A DNA stretch of 64,000 nucleotides from Bradyrhizobium manausense (GTDB lineage: Bacteria; Pseudomonadota; Alphaproteobacteria; Rhizobiales; Xanthobacteraceae), in assembly GCF_018129685.1 (NCBI RefSeq), contig NZ_JAFCLG010000021.1, forward strand, positions 1 to 64,000, written 5' to 3'. Of the stretch, positions 49,378 to 59,090 are shown one piece after another. The translations under genes and the position numbers were made by a program. Every line of letters begins with the position of its first letter. The first letter of the stretch is position 1. A model generated the notes under the pieces. That model did not search any database. It worked only from the letters and a program-made list of their open reading frames with translations, and was not told the origin of the DNA.

Positions 49378-49510
49378 ATTGCAGCCGATCTCCACCAGGG
49401 ATCGTCATCAACCGAGTTCCGGTGAGATCGATCCTTCCGCGGCATCAAACGAGATTGCGATGAGGCGGTGTTGCGTGAGGTCAAAAGTCGGCGCGCGAAG
49501 TTTGGGCAGT

Positions 49511-49534
49511 GCTACTGTGCATGGGGTTGTTTTC
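49511..49534 (+). repeat. 24-bp dispersed repeat, copy 2
   Basis: Identical to 4806-4829 over 24 bases. Here it ends 15 bases before the LexA-type box and 53 bases before the radical SAM start codon, so it lies at or near that promoter. Confidence 0.8.
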
Positions 49535-49549
49535 TCGCTTTTGATTCTT

Positions 49550-49564
49550 GTTCTTGATTTGTTC
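49550..49564 (+). promoter_or_regulatory. LexA-type SOS box
   Basis: GTTCTTGATTTGTTC is an exact match to the alphaproteobacterial LexA direct repeat GTTC-N7-GTTC. It ends 23 bases before the start codon of the SplB-like radical SAM gene, so it would lie over the core promoter, where LexA represses. Confidence 0.75.
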
Positions 49565-49587
49565 TTTTTTCATGCTATCTTGATTGC

Positions 49588-50760
49588 ATGAGTCCAGCTT
49601 CTTCTGCTCTCAAGCACCCGCCGGTCACGGCGCCCTCCGAGCCGGCGGGTGCGCTCGCCGATATTGCCGCCGACTTCCCTGAGCTGGCTGTTGCCATCGA
49701 CCGCCAGCGCAAGCGAGGGCGGGGTGCGCAATCCAACGCCAGCGGTCGCTATGAGGCCGAGGCGCGCATTGCTTTCGACGATGGCTGGCAGAGCCTGGAA
49801 GAGCTGCCGCCGTTCAAGACCACCGTCGGATTGGACACTTCGCGCAAGGTGATCACCCGCAACGAGTCTCCCGACATCGGCTTCGACCGCTCGATCAATC
49901 CCTATCGCGGCTGCGAACATGGCTGCGTCTATTGCTTCGCGCGGCCGACGCACGCTTATCTCGGCCTGTCGCCGGGGCTCGACTTCGAGTCAAAGCTGTT
50001 TGCCAAACCGGAGGCGCCTGCGCTGCTCGAGAAGGAGCTCGCGGCCTCGGGCTACGAGCCGCGGATGATCGCGATCGGCACCAACACCGACCCCTATCAG
50101 CCGATCGAGCGCGAGCGCAAAATCATGCGCGGCATTCTGGAGGTGCTGGAGCGCACCTCGCATCCCGTCGGCATCGTCACCAAATCCGCGCTGGTTGTGC
50201 GCGACATAGACATTCTCGCGCGGATGGCCAAGCGCAACCTTGCCAAGGTCGCGATCTCGGTGACCACGCTCGACCCGAAGCTCGCACGCACCATGGAGCC
50301 GCGCGCCTCGACGCCGCCGAAACGGCTGGAGGCGTTGAAGCAGCTGTCGGACGCGGGCATTCCAACCACCGTGATGGTCGCTCCCGTGATCCCCGCGCTG
50401 AACGATTCCGAGATCGAGCGCATCCTCGATGCCGCTGCCCATGCCGGCGTCAAGGAAGCCTCCTATGTGCTGCTGCGGTTGCCGCTGGAGGTGCGCGATC
50501 TCTTCCGCGAATGGCTGATGGCGAATTATCCGGACCGTTATCGCCACGTGTTCACGCTGATCCGCGACATGCGCGGCGGCCGCGACTACGATTCGAAATG
50601 GGGCGAGCGGATGAAGGGCACCGGTCCCATGGCCTGGACCATCGGCCGCCGCTTCGAGCTCGCCTGCGATCGGCTCGGCCTCAACAAGCGCCGCGCAAAG
50701 CTGACGACCGATCATTTCGCCAGGCCGAAGAAGAACGGTGAGCAGCTCAGCCTGTTCTGA
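49588..50760 (+). CDS. PA0069-family radical SAM protein (SplB-like)
   Basis: A 390-residue radical SAM protein. The cluster motif is C-x3-C-x2-C in RGCEHGCVYCFARPTHAYLGLSPGLDFE, which matches the PA0069/spore photoproduct lyase-like group. These may repair DNA photoproducts, but in non-sporulating bacteria the reaction is not established. The Asp/Glu-rich region IGTNTDPYQPIERE and the C-terminal helical end are typical. A LexA-type box upstream supports a DNA-damage role. It is followed by a VOC gene 24 bases later. Confidence 0.92.
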   Translation: MSPASSALKHPPVTAPSEPAGALADIAADFPELAVAIDRQRKRGRGAQSNASGRYEAEARIAFDDGWQSLEELPPFKTTVGLDTSRKVITRNESPDIGFDRSINPYRGCEHGCVYCFARPTHAYLGLSPGLDFESKLFAKPEAPALLEKELAASGYEPRMIAIGTNTDPYQPIERERKIMRGILEVLERTSHPVGIVTKSALVVRDIDILARMAKRNLAKVAISVTTLDPKLARTMEPRASTPPKRLEALKQLSDAGIPTTVMVAPVIPALNDSEIERILDAAAHAGVKEASYVLLRLPLEVRDLFREWLMANYPDRYRHVFTLIRDMRGGRDYDSKWGERMKGTGPMAWTIGRRFELACDRLGLNKRRAKLTTDHFARPKKNGEQLSLF

Positions 50761-50784
50761 GGCGCGGATCGAACGAGGTGTGCG

Positions 50785-51240
50785 ATGAGTAAGGAACTGA
50801 CGGCTCCGGTGCCACGACTCACGGTCATCACGCTGGGCGTGCGCGATATCCGCGCCAGCATCGCCTTCTACGGTGCACTCGGATTTTCGCGCCGGCTGAA
50901 GGCAACTGGCGAGGTCGTTGCGTTCTTCGACACCGGCGGTCCGGTGCTCGGCCTCTTTCCCTGGGACCAGCTCGCTGATGATGCCAAGCTGCCGGACCAG
51001 CCGAGGCCTGCGACCTTTCGCGGCGTCACGCTCGCATGGAACTGTGCCTCGCGCGAGGAGGTCGACATGGTGCTGGCGTTAGCGCTCCGTAAAGGCGCGA
51101 AGCTGCTGAAGTCCGCGCACGAGACCGATTATGGCGGCTATTCCGGTTATTTTGCCGATCCCGACGGCCATCCCTGGGAGGTCGTTGTCGCGCCCGGCAT
51201 CGAGGTCGGTGACGACCGACGGGTGCATCTGGCGGACTAG
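50785..51240 (+). CDS. VOC family (glyoxalase-like) protein
   Basis: A 151-residue single-polypeptide vicinal oxygen chelate protein. It has the beta-alpha-beta-beta-beta start LTVITLGVRDIRASIAFYGALGFSRR and the C-terminal GYSGYFADPDGHPWEVVVAPG, with a His/Glu metal-ligand pattern. VOC proteins include glyoxalases, dioxygenases and resistance proteins; the substrate is not readable. It is 24 bases after the SOS-controlled radical SAM gene and may share its promoter. Confidence 0.88.
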   Translation: MSKELTAPVPRLTVITLGVRDIRASIAFYGALGFSRRLKATGEVVAFFDTGGPVLGLFPWDQLADDAKLPDQPRPATFRGVTLAWNCASREEVDMVLALALRKGAKLLKSAHETDYGGYSGYFADPDGHPWEVVVAPGIEVGDDRRVHLAD

Positions 51241-51318
51241 GACAGGCTCACCTGAATAACGGGAATTGCGCGGTGTTCCCGGTTGCGCGAACACTGCTGC
51301 TTGCGCACGATCCCGGCC

Positions 51319-52104
51319 ATGATTCGGGACAGGTCCGCCACCAAGCCAACCAAAGACGCGCCGGCGAAGGCCGCTGCAAAGAAGGCCGCGCCAGCCAAGG
51401 CGAGCTTCCGCCGCGAGCGTGCGCTGATCAAGCGCGGCATCTGGCCGATTGCCGGTTGCGACGAGGCCGGCCGCGGGCCGCTTGCCGGTCCCGTGGTGGC
51501 GGCTGCGGTGATTCTCGACCCCGACCGCATCCCGCGCGGCATCGACGATTCCAAGCGGCTGACGGCGGAAGAGCGTGAAAGACTGTTCGACAGGATCTGC
51601 GCCACTGCGCAGGTCTCGGTCGCCGTCGCCTCGCCGGCGCGCATCGACCGAGACAACATCCTGCGTGCGTCGCTCTGGGCGCTGAAGCGCGCCGTGGTGG
51701 CGCTGCCGGAGGCGCCAAGGCACGTCTTCGTCGACGGCCGTGATCGGCTCGACACGCCTTGCGACTGCGAGGCCGTGATCGGCGGCGACGGCATCGTGCT
51801 GTCGATTGCGGCCGCCTCCATCGTCGCCAAGGTGACGCGTGACCGGCTGATGTGCGCGCTGGCGCAGGATTGTCCAGGTTACGGCTTCGAGCAGCACAAG
51901 GGCTACGGCGTGCCCGAGCACCTCGACGCGCTCGACCGCCTCGGCCCCACGGTCCACCATCGCAGCTTCTTCGCCCCCGTCGCGGCTGCCCGCGCCAAGC
52001 ACATGCCCTGGACGGTCGAGCCGGTGCCGGATTTGTTCGAGGTCGCCGTGGTCGAGGTGCAGGCCGAGACGCCGGTTGAAATCGACGCGCCAGCGGGCCT
52101 CTAG
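51319..52104 (+). CDS. rnhB: Ribonuclease HII
   Basis: A 261-residue RNase HII that removes single ribonucleotides and RNA-DNA hybrids. The catalytic acidic motif is in [21 protein letters not shown], followed by VDGRD and the conserved [17 protein letters not shown] segment and GYGVPEHL. The first 45 residues are an Ala/Lys-rich extension ([16 protein letters not shown]) not needed for the fold. ATG 51319 is the first good start. Confidence 0.96.
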   Translation: MIRDRSATKPTKDAPAKAAAKKAAPAKASFRRERALIKRGIWPIAGCDEAGRGPLAGPVVAAAVILDPDRIPRGIDDSKRLTAEERERLFDRICATAQVSVAVASPARIDRDNILRASLWALKRAVVALPEAPRHVFVDGRDRLDTPCDCEAVIGGDGIVLSIAAASIVAKVTRDRLMCALAQDCPGYGFEQHKGYGVPEHLDALDRLGPTVHHRSFFAPVAAARAKHMPWTVEPVPDLFEVAVVEVQAETPVEIDAPAGL

Positions 52105-52203
52105 CCTAGACTGTCGTTGCCACGGCGCGTCGCGCCCATTATCAAAAAGCTGTGGAGCGAATAGGGCCGGCTGGACGGGTTGGCTGCATCTTGCGGGCGT
52201 TGC

Positions 52204-53712
52204 ATGCGGTTTACTTCCCTGGTCATCGAGCTCATTCGCGCCCGGCCGCGGCTGATCGTCTGGATTGTCGTGCTGCTCCAGGCCGCGATGTGGCTGCTGG
52301 TGGCGCTGCTGTTCTATCGCAGCCCGCCCGGCAGCCTTGCGACCCTGCTGGCCTTCGGCAGGGAGTACCAGGTCGGCACTGATCTCGGCCCGCCTCTGTC
52401 GGTCTGGCTCGGAGACATCGCCTATCGCATCGCGGGCGGCCACATGTTCGGCGTCTACGTCCTCGCCGAGCTCTGCGAGATCGCGACCCTCGTCACCCTC
52501 TATTATCTCGCGCGCGCCGTGGTCGGCGCTCAGCAGGCGGTGCTCGCCGTGCTGCTGACCATGACGGTGCTCGCCTTTTCCTCGTCGGCGCTCGACTTCG
52601 GCCCTCTCGTGCTGGCGCGGCCGCTCTGGGCGCTGTTGCTGCTGCATTCCTGGCAGATCATCGGCCAGCGCCGCGGCAATGCGTGGTTTGCCTGGTCGAT
52701 CGAGGCTGGCCTGCTGCTCCTGACCACGCCGGCTGCGATCTTCCTGCTCGCGTTGCTCGTGATCTTTGCGCTTTCGACCGCCGGCGGCCGCCGGACCTTG
52801 CGTGCGCTCGATCCGCTGTTTGCGCTTGTAGTCGTCGCCGTGCTGGCCCTGCCGTATGCCGTCTGGCTGATGCGGGCCGAGACGATTGCGCTGCCGGCCT
52901 TGCCGCAAGTAGCCGACCTCGGCGCGCGCGCGATCCACGCCGCCTGGCTGCTCGGCGGGCTCGTGCTTGGTGCGATCGCGGTTCCCGTACTGACTTTCCT
53001 CAATACGCCGCTGTTCGCCGGCAAGAGCGAAGAGGCGCCGATCATCTACCGGCCGCCGGTCGAATCGCTCGCGCGCAACTTCGTCTATTTCTTCGCGCTG
53101 GTGCCGCCACTCGGCGCCGTCCTGATCTCCGGACTGTTCGGTTTTGATTCTGTCGTTGGCGGCGCGGGTGTCGTGCTGATGATGTCGGGCCTTGCCATGG
53201 TCGTGGTGGCTGGCGATCTCATTGCGATGCGCCGGGCGCGGATGTTGCGCACGGTGTGGGCCGCTTCTGTCGTGGCGCCTGCGGCCGGCGTAGTGCTGGC
53301 CGTGCTGTTCATGCCCTGGACCGGCACCGGCGAGATTGCGACCTCGATGCCGGCGCACGCGATCTCGGATTTCTTCGACGAGAGCTTTGCCCGCCGCACC
53401 AACCATCGCCTGCGCGCCGTCGCCGGCGAGACCCAGCTTGCGAGCCTGATCGCGCTGCATTCCGGCCGGCCGCATCTCTTCATCGATGCCAATCCTGCAC
53501 GCACGCCGTGGATGTCGCAGGCCAAATTCAGCGAGAGCGGCGGCGTCGTGGTCTGGCGCGCCGCTGACACCGCCGGCACGCCGCCGCCGGACATCCTCGC
53601 GCGCTTCCCCGGCATCGTGCCTGAAGTGCCGCGCGCTTTCGAATGGCTGGTGACGGGACGCCAGCAATTGCTCCGCATCGGCTGGGCCATCGTGCGGCCG
53701 AAGGGAAGCTAG
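52204..53712 (+). CDS. GT39-like membrane glycosyltransferase
   Basis: A 502-residue integral membrane protein with about ten hydrophobic helices followed by a soluble C-terminal part of 120 residues. The start TSLVIELIRARPRLIVWIVVLLQAAMWLL and the segment YQVGTDLGPPLSVWLGDIAYRIAGG resemble the GT-C fold glycosyltransferase 39/PMT group that uses polyprenyl-phosphate sugars. The specific sugar acceptor is unknown. ATG 52204 is preferred over an earlier TTG. Confidence 0.8.
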   Translation: MRFTSLVIELIRARPRLIVWIVVLLQAAMWLLVALLFYRSPPGSLATLLAFGREYQVGTDLGPPLSVWLGDIAYRIAGGHMFGVYVLAELCEIATLVTLYYLARAVVGAQQAVLAVLLTMTVLAFSSSALDFGPLVLARPLWALLLLHSWQIIGQRRGNAWFAWSIEAGLLLLTTPAAIFLLALLVIFALSTAGGRRTLRALDPLFALVVVAVLALPYAVWLMRAETIALPALPQVADLGARAIHAAWLLGGLVLGAIAVPVLTFLNTPLFAGKSEEAPIIYRPPVESLARNFVYFFALVPPLGAVLISGLFGFDSVVGGAGVVLMMSGLAMVVVAGDLIAMRRARMLRTVWAASVVAPAAGVVLAVLFMPWTGTGEIATSMPAHAISDFFDESFARRTNHRLRAVAGETQLASLIALHSGRPHLFIDANPARTPWMSQAKFSESGGVVVWRAADTAGTPPPDILARFPGIVPEVPRAFEWLVTGRQQLLRIGWAIVRPKGS

Positions 53713-53738
53713 ATCACAGCAGGCATTGGGGGCTCGTG

Positions 53739-54338
53739 ATGGATTTCAATCCGCCGACCGGCTCGGAGATCTCGATCAGGCGAGGTGACCAGGGCCCCGT
53801 CATCATCATTCCGGCAAAGGGAAGTCCGACGCGATACTTCGGCGGCCTGTTCCTGCTGTTCTGGCTGGGAGGCTGGGCTTTCGGCTTCAAATCGGTGCTG
53901 ACGCAGCTGCTGTCCGGAAACGGCAACGCTTTTGAGGTTTTTTGGCTCGGCGGCTGGACAGTCGGCGGAGCGATGGCAGCCTACACCGCGTTTCGGATCT
54001 TTCGTCCCACCGTGCCCGAGACGCTCCTGCTCAAGCGTGGTGCCATCGACTACGATACCGGAATTCCGCCGCTAGAGCTGAACTCATATCAGAAAAGAAA
54101 GAACTACTGGGGCTCGGTTTTTGCGAAGCGGCTTCTCACCGAGTTCGGTCGCCAGGAGCTCATATCGCTCCGCCTGCGCGAAACGGAAGAGGGCAATCGG
54201 TTGACCGTCGATATCGGTGCCAAACGTGTCGAACTCGCATCGCAGGCGAGCGAGGTCGAAAGGGAATGGCTGGCTCGCCTGTTGGCGGACCGCTATGCGC
54301 TTCCGCAGGTCATGTTGGGCGCAGCGGACAAGACCTGA
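53739..54338 (+). CDS. Membrane protein of unknown function
   Basis: A 199-residue protein with two membrane helices (about 33-53 and 66-85), and a C-terminal cytoplasmic part with repeated charged beta-strand and helix features (LLLKRGAIDYDTGIPPLEL, SLRLRETEEGNRLTVDIGAKRVEL). The arrangement resembles bPH-like membrane proteins, but I do not recognise a family. ATG 53739 follows GGGGGCTCG. It follows the GT39-like gene 26 bases later. Confidence 0.65.
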   Translation: MDFNPPTGSEISIRRGDQGPVIIIPAKGSPTRYFGGLFLLFWLGGWAFGFKSVLTQLLSGNGNAFEVFWLGGWTVGGAMAAYTAFRIFRPTVPETLLLKRGAIDYDTGIPPLELNSYQKRKNYWGSVFAKRLLTEFGRQELISLRLRETEEGNRLTVDIGAKRVELASQASEVEREWLARLLADRYALPQVMLGAADKT

Positions 54339-54343
54339 CAGAG

Positions 54344-55141
54344 TCAGCCCGCCAGCACCTTCGCGATCGACCGCAGATCCTGCCAGGCCAGCCGCTTGTA
54401 GGACGGCGAGCGCAAGAGATAGGCCGGGTGGAAGGTCGGCAGCGCGCGGATGGTGCGCTGGCCGGTCTCGTACTCGAACCAGCGTCCGCGCGTGCGCATG
54501 ATGCCCTCGCGGGTCGAGAGCAGTGTCTGCGTCGAGGGATTGCCGAGCGTCACCAGCACGTCGGGATTCACCAGTTCGATATGGCGCTGGATGAAGGGCA
54601 GGCAGATCTGCGTCTCCTGCGGCGTCGGCGTGCGGTTGCCGGGCGGCCGCCAGGGAATGACGTTGGTGATGTAGGCCGTGGTGCGATTGAGGCCTATGGC
54701 ACCTATCATCAGATCAAGCAGCTTGCCGCTGCGTCCGACGAAAGGCAGTCCCTCGATGTCCTCGTCACGGCCCGGCGCCTCCCCGACGAACATGATGCGC
54801 GCCTGCGGATTGCCATCGGCGAACACCAGCCGCGTCGCGGTGTGCTTGAGCGCGCAGCCCTCGAAGTTCTGCATCAGCTCACGGAGCGCCTCGAGCGTCG
54901 GCGCGGTTCGCGCGGCCTCGCGCGCCGAAGCGATCGCGACGTCGGGCGCAGGCGCGGCTTCGCCGCGCAGTACCGCAGGCGCGGCGACAGGCCGCGGTGC
55001 CTCGACCGGCGCGGCGCGCGGCGCCGGGGCGTCTAATTCCGCCAGGCGGTCGACCGGTTCCTCGGCGAGCGCGCAATCGACGCCGGCCTCCAGATAGAAG
55101 GCGAGAAGCTCTCGGACGGTGGGCGTGGGCTCTGGGATCAT
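54344..55141 (-). CDS. Family-4-type uracil-DNA glycosylase, Fe-S ligands incomplete
   Basis: A 265-residue protein. The C-terminal 175 residues follow family-4 UDG closely: [54 protein letters not shown] and FHPAYLLR. Family-4 enzymes use four Cys for a 4Fe-4S cluster. Here only two remain (in FEGCAL and QICLPF); the first Cys of the C-x2-C pair is Phe and the KCRPP Cys is Trp (IPWRPP). So the cluster is probably lost. The N-terminal 85 residues are Ala/Pro-rich. It converges on the membrane-protein gene. Confidence 0.88.
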   Translation of the reverse strand: MIPEPTPTVRELLAFYLEAGVDCALAEEPVDRLAELDAPAPRAAPVEAPRPVAAPAVLRGEAAPAPDVAIASAREAARTAPTLEALRELMQNFEGCALKHTATRLVFADGNPQARIMFVGEAPGRDEDIEGLPFVGRSGKLLDLMIGAIGLNRTTAYITNVIPWRPPGNRTPTPQETQICLPFIQRHIELVNPDVLVTLGNPSTQTLLSTREGIMRTRGRWFEYETGQRTIRALPTFHPAYLLRSPSYKRLAWQDLRSIAKVLAG

Positions 55142-55278
55142 TTGGGAAAGTCAGACTATTAGTTCATCTTAGGGCGCCTTGCATCCCAGCGGAACGCATT
55201 TCCGTGGTTGTCCTACCCGGAAAAATCGGAAACAAGGGGGCGCAAACGACAAGGAACCGTCTCAAGGGCTGAGATCAG

Positions 55279-56940
55279 ATGAGCACCGAAGAACTTCCCC
55301 CGCGCGAATCCATGGAATTCGACGTCGTCATCGTCGGCGCAGGCCCCTCGGGCCTGGCTGCGGCGATCCGGCTGAAGCAGATCAACGCCGATCTCAACGT
55401 CGTCGTGGTGGAGAAGGGCTCCGAGGTCGGTGCGCACATTCTCTCCGGCGCCGTGATCGATCCGGCCGGACTCGACAAGCTGATTCCCGACTGGCGCGAG
55501 GATTCGGATTGCCCGCTGAAGACGAAGGTCAAGGATGACCGCTTCTACTGGATGACCGCCGGCGGCGCGATCAAGCTGCCGAACTTCTTGATGCCGCCGC
55601 TGATGGACAATCATCACTGCTATATCGGCTCGCTCGGCAATGTCTGTCGCTGGCTGGCGCGCAGGGCCGAGGCGCTCGGCGTCGAGATCTATCCAGGCTT
55701 TGCCGCCGCCGAAGTGCTCTATGACGAGAAGGGCGCGGTGAAAGGCATCGCCACCGGCGACATGGGCATCGGCCGCGACGGCAAGCCGAAGGATTCCTTC
55801 ACCCGCGGCATGGAGCTGCTCGGCAAATACACGCTGTTCGCCGAAGGCGCGCGCGGCAGCCTGACCAAGCAGCTCATCGCGAAGTTCGCACTCGATGCCA
55901 AGAGCGAGCCGCCGAAGTTCGGCATCGGCCTGAAGGAAGTCTGGCAGATCGATCCCGCCAAGCATCAGAAGGGCCTGATCCAGCATTCGTTCGGCTGGCC
56001 GCTCGACCTGAAGACCGGTGGCGGCTCGTTCCTCTATCATTACGACGACAATCTCGTTTCCGTCGGCTTCGTCGTGCATCTGAACTATGACGATCCATAT
56101 CTGTCGCCGTTCGACGAGTTCCAGCGCTTCAAGACGCACCCGTCGATCCGCGGCACCTTCGAAGGCGCCAAGCGCCTCGCTTATGGCGCGCGCGCCATCA
56201 CCGAAGGCGGCTACCAGTCGGTGCCGAAGCTGACTTTCCCTGGCGGGGCGCTGGTTGGCTGTGCGGCTGGCTTCGTCAACGTGCCGCGCATCAAGGGCGT
56301 GCACAATGCGATGGGCACCGGCATGTTGGCTGCCGAGCATGTCGCCGCCGCGCTGGCGGCGGATCGCGCCGGTGACGAGGTCATCGACTACGAGAATGCC
56401 TGGCGGTCCTCGTCGGTCGGCAAGGATCTGTTCCTGGTCCGCAACGTCAAGCCGCTGTGGTCGAAGTTCGGCACGGTGCTCGGCGTCGCGCTCGGCGGCT
56501 TCGACATGTGGTTCAACACGCTGTTCGGGACCTCCCTGTTCGGCACCCAGTCGCATGCCAAGCCCGATCGCGCGACGCTCGATCCGGCCAAGCAGCATGC
56601 GCCCAGGAACTATCCGAAGCCGGACGGCAAGATCTCGTTCGACAAGCTGTCCTCGGTGTTCCTGTCCAACACCAATCATGAGGAGGATCAGCCAGTCCAT
56701 CTCAAGGTGGCCGACATGAACCTGCAAAGGACCTCGGAGCATGACGTCTTCGCGGGGCCGTCGAACCGCTATTGCCCGGCCGGTGTCTATGAATGGGTGG
56801 AGGAAGGTTCCGCTCCGCGCTACCAGATCAACGCCCAAAACTGCGTCCACTGCAAAACCTGCGACGTGAAGGACCCCAACGGCAACATCACCTGGGTTCC
56901 CCCGGAGGGCGGCGGCGGACCGAACTACGAGGCGATGTAA
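55279..56940 (+). CDS. Electron transfer flavoprotein-ubiquinone oxidoreductase
   Basis: A 553-residue ETF-QO that passes electrons from ETF to ubiquinone. The N-terminal FAD motif DVVIVGAGPSGLAAAIRLK, the internal GCAAGFVNVPRIKG segment and a C-terminal 4Fe-4S domain (CPAGVYEW, then QNCVHCKTCDVKDP, then the PEGGGGPNY end) are all present. The length matches the mature mitochondrial and bacterial enzymes. It is a membrane-associated respiratory component linked to fatty acid and amino acid oxidation. No etfAB genes are adjacent. Confidence 0.97.
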   Translation: MSTEELPPRESMEFDVVIVGAGPSGLAAAIRLKQINADLNVVVVEKGSEVGAHILSGAVIDPAGLDKLIPDWREDSDCPLKTKVKDDRFYWMTAGGAIKLPNFLMPPLMDNHHCYIGSLGNVCRWLARRAEALGVEIYPGFAAAEVLYDEKGAVKGIATGDMGIGRDGKPKDSFTRGMELLGKYTLFAEGARGSLTKQLIAKFALDAKSEPPKFGIGLKEVWQIDPAKHQKGLIQHSFGWPLDLKTGGGSFLYHYDDNLVSVGFVVHLNYDDPYLSPFDEFQRFKTHPSIRGTFEGAKRLAYGARAITEGGYQSVPKLTFPGGALVGCAAGFVNVPRIKGVHNAMGTGMLAAEHVAAALAADRAGDEVIDYENAWRSSSVGKDLFLVRNVKPLWSKFGTVLGVALGGFDMWFNTLFGTSLFGTQSHAKPDRATLDPAKQHAPRNYPKPDGKISFDKLSSVFLSNTNHEEDQPVHLKVADMNLQRTSEHDVFAGPSNRYCPAGVYEWVEEGSAPRYQINAQNCVHCKTCDVKDPNGNITWVPPEGGGGPNYEAM

Positions 56941-57267
56941 GGGCGCGCCGGAAGGCCAAACCGGCCTGCAGGGTGATGGTGCGCACGTTCGCGTGAGGCC
57001 GGGAGCACAACAGGTACCCCTGGGAGCGCCACGGGGAGCCCCGGTCACGATAAGGCCATAGTAGCGGGGTCTTGGGGCTCTCGTGAACGCTTACTTGGCC
57101 GATTTGAGGCGTGCGGAGCGGAACGCCCGGTCCGAATCCTTGCGGCGAAGCGCCAAAAGCGGCATTGTCCGGACCTGACGGTTCCGGGTCCATGTCGCCG
57201 GCCGCGTTCGCGTGCGAGACGGCCTTTTGCTTCGAACCCAGGCACTACCAACTCAAGGCGAGCCCTG
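56941..57267. other. Intergenic region between ETF-QO and the TPR gene
   Basis: About 325 bases between two plus-strand genes. It is GC-rich with several short self-complementary stretches but no T-run terminator and no coding frame I trust on either strand. The TPR gene promoter probably lies in its second half. Confidence 0.4.
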
Positions 57268-59064
57268 ATGTTTTCAAATCGTTTTAACTGCTGGACTGCT
57301 GCTGCCATCGCCCTTGCCGGCTCTGCGATCGTGGCGGTCCCCGGCGCGGTCCTGGCGCAGACGCCGGACCATCCGGCCGACACGGCGGCGCAATATCCGA
57401 CCCGAAACGATCTGAAGTCGCTCACCACCGCCGGCAGCTATCTCGCCGCCCGCCACGCCAGCGTCGAGCGCGACGCGACCTCCGCCGCCGCCTTCTACCG
57501 CTCCGCGCTGCGGACCGATCCCAAGAACAACGAGCTGCTCGATCGCGCCTTCATTTCCTCCGTCGACGATGGTGACATAGAGGAGGCGGTCAAGCTCGCC
57601 GAGCGCATCCTCACCATCGACAAGACCAACCGCGTCGCGCGCCTCGTCGTCGGCGTCCATGACCTGAAGCTGAAGAAATATCCGAGCGCGCAGAGCAACA
57701 TCAACCAGTCGATCCGCGGCCCGATCACCGATCTCGTCGCTACGTTGCTGTCCGGCTGGGCCGCCTATGGTGCAGGCGATGCCAAGGGCGCAGTTGCGAC
57801 CATCGACAAGCTGGCGGGCCCGGAATGGTATCCGCTGTTCAAGGATCTGCACGCCGGCATGATTCTCGAGAACGCCGGCAAGGAGAAGGAGGCGGGCGTC
57901 CGCTTCGAGCGCGCCTACAAGCTCGACGATTCCATGCTGCGCGTCAGCGAGGCCTATGCGCGCTGGCTGTCGCGCAACAAGGATGCGGCCTCGGCGACCG
58001 CGATCTATGAAGCCTTCGACAAGAAGCTCGCCCGCCATCCGCTAATCGTGGAAGGTCTGCGCGAGACCAAGGCCGGCAAGAAGATGCCGTCGCTGGTCGA
58101 TTCCGCGCAGGCCGGCGCGGCCGAGGCGCTCTACGGCATCGGTGCCACGCTGACCCGCCGCGGCGGCGAGGATCTTGCGCTGGTCTATCTCCAGCTCGCG
58201 CTCTATTTGCAGCCCAGCCACCCGCTGGCCTTGCTGTCGCTCGCCGATCTCTACGAATCGGTGAAGCGGCCACAGATGGCGATCAAGATCTACGAGCGCG
58301 TTCCGTCTTCATCGCCCCTCAAGCGCAATGCGCAGATCCAGCTTGCCATTGACCTGGATTCCGCCGACCGCAGCGACGAGGCGATCAAGATCCTCAAGGG
58401 CGTGATTTCCGAAGATTCCAAGGACATCGAAGCCATCATGGCGCTCGGCAACCTCGAGCGCGGCCGCAAGAAGTTCTCCGATTGCGGTGCAACCTATTCG
58501 CAAGGCATCAACGTGCTGCCCGCAGGCAACGACAAGGCCAACAGCGTCTGGTACTATTACCGCGGCATCTGCGAGGAGCGCTCCAAGCAGTGGGGCAAGG
58601 CCGAAGCCGACATGAAGAAGGCGCTCGAGCTGCAGCCCGACCAGCCGCATGTCCTGAACTATCTCGGCTATTCCTGGATCGACCAGGGCGTGAACCTCGA
58701 CGAAGGCATGAAGATGATCAAGCGCGCCGTCGAGCAGCGTCCCGACGACGGCTACATCGTCGACTCCCTCGGCTGGGCCTATTACCGCATCGGCAATTAC
58801 GAAGAGGCGGTCAAGAACCTCGAGCGCGCGATCGACCTGAAGCCCGAGGATCCCACCATCAACGACCATCTCGGCGACGCCTATTGGCGCGTCGGTCGCA
58901 CGCTGGAAGCCAAGTTCCAGTGGGCCCATGCCCGCGATCTCAAGCCCGAGCCGGACGATCTGCCGAAGATCGAAGCCAAGATCGCCAACGGCATGACCGA
59001 CGACAACTCGAACGCTTCGGCCGCGCAGGCGGATAAGAAGAAAGACGACGACAAGGGCGGCTAG
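57268..59064 (+). CDS. Large exported TPR protein
   Basis: A 598-residue protein with a signal peptide (about 1-29, cleavage near VLAQT). It is built almost wholly of tetratricopeptide repeats (for example YYYRGICEERSKQWGKAEADMKKALELQPDQ and DGYIVDSLGWAYYRIGNYEEAVKNLERAIDLKPED) and ends in a short Lys/Asp-rich tail. Proteins of this type in alphaproteobacteria are periplasmic scaffolds of unknown partner. The start of ispE is 27 bases after its stop. Confidence 0.92.
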   Translation: MFSNRFNCWTAAAIALAGSAIVAVPGAVLAQTPDHPADTAAQYPTRNDLKSLTTAGSYLAARHASVERDATSAAAFYRSALRTDPKNNELLDRAFISSVDDGDIEEAVKLAERILTIDKTNRVARLVVGVHDLKLKKYPSAQSNINQSIRGPITDLVATLLSGWAAYGAGDAKGAVATIDKLAGPEWYPLFKDLHAGMILENAGKEKEAGVRFERAYKLDDSMLRVSEAYARWLSRNKDAASATAIYEAFDKKLARHPLIVEGLRETKAGKKMPSLVDSAQAGAAEALYGIGATLTRRGGEDLALVYLQLALYLQPSHPLALLSLADLYESVKRPQMAIKIYERVPSSSPLKRNAQIQLAIDLDSADRSDEAIKILKGVISEDSKDIEAIMALGNLERGRKKFSDCGATYSQGINVLPAGNDKANSVWYYYRGICEERSKQWGKAEADMKKALELQPDQPHVLNYLGYSWIDQGVNLDEGMKMIKRAVEQRPDDGYIVDSLGWAYYRIGNYEEAVKNLERAIDLKPEDPTINDHLGDAYWRVGRTLEAKFQWAHARDLKPEPDDLPKIEAKIANGMTDDNSNASAAQADKKKDDDKGG

Positions 59065-59090
59065 GCTGCGTAACTGGGGGCGTATTGCCG

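Noticed and set aside
49398-49411. A FixK/FNR-like half-symmetric motif upstream of xfp
   Set aside because: Only one half (ATCAA) is correct and it is too close to the start codon for activator binding.
51273-51294. GTGTTC...GAACAC inverted repeat before rnhB as a possible LexA site
   Set aside because: The alphaproteobacterial LexA site is a direct GTTC-N7-GTTC repeat; this one is inverted with a 10-base spacer.
56888-57193. A 101-codon minus-strand frame after ETF-QO
   Set aside because: No ribosome site, Pro/Arg-rich composition, and it overlaps the coding end of ETF-QO.
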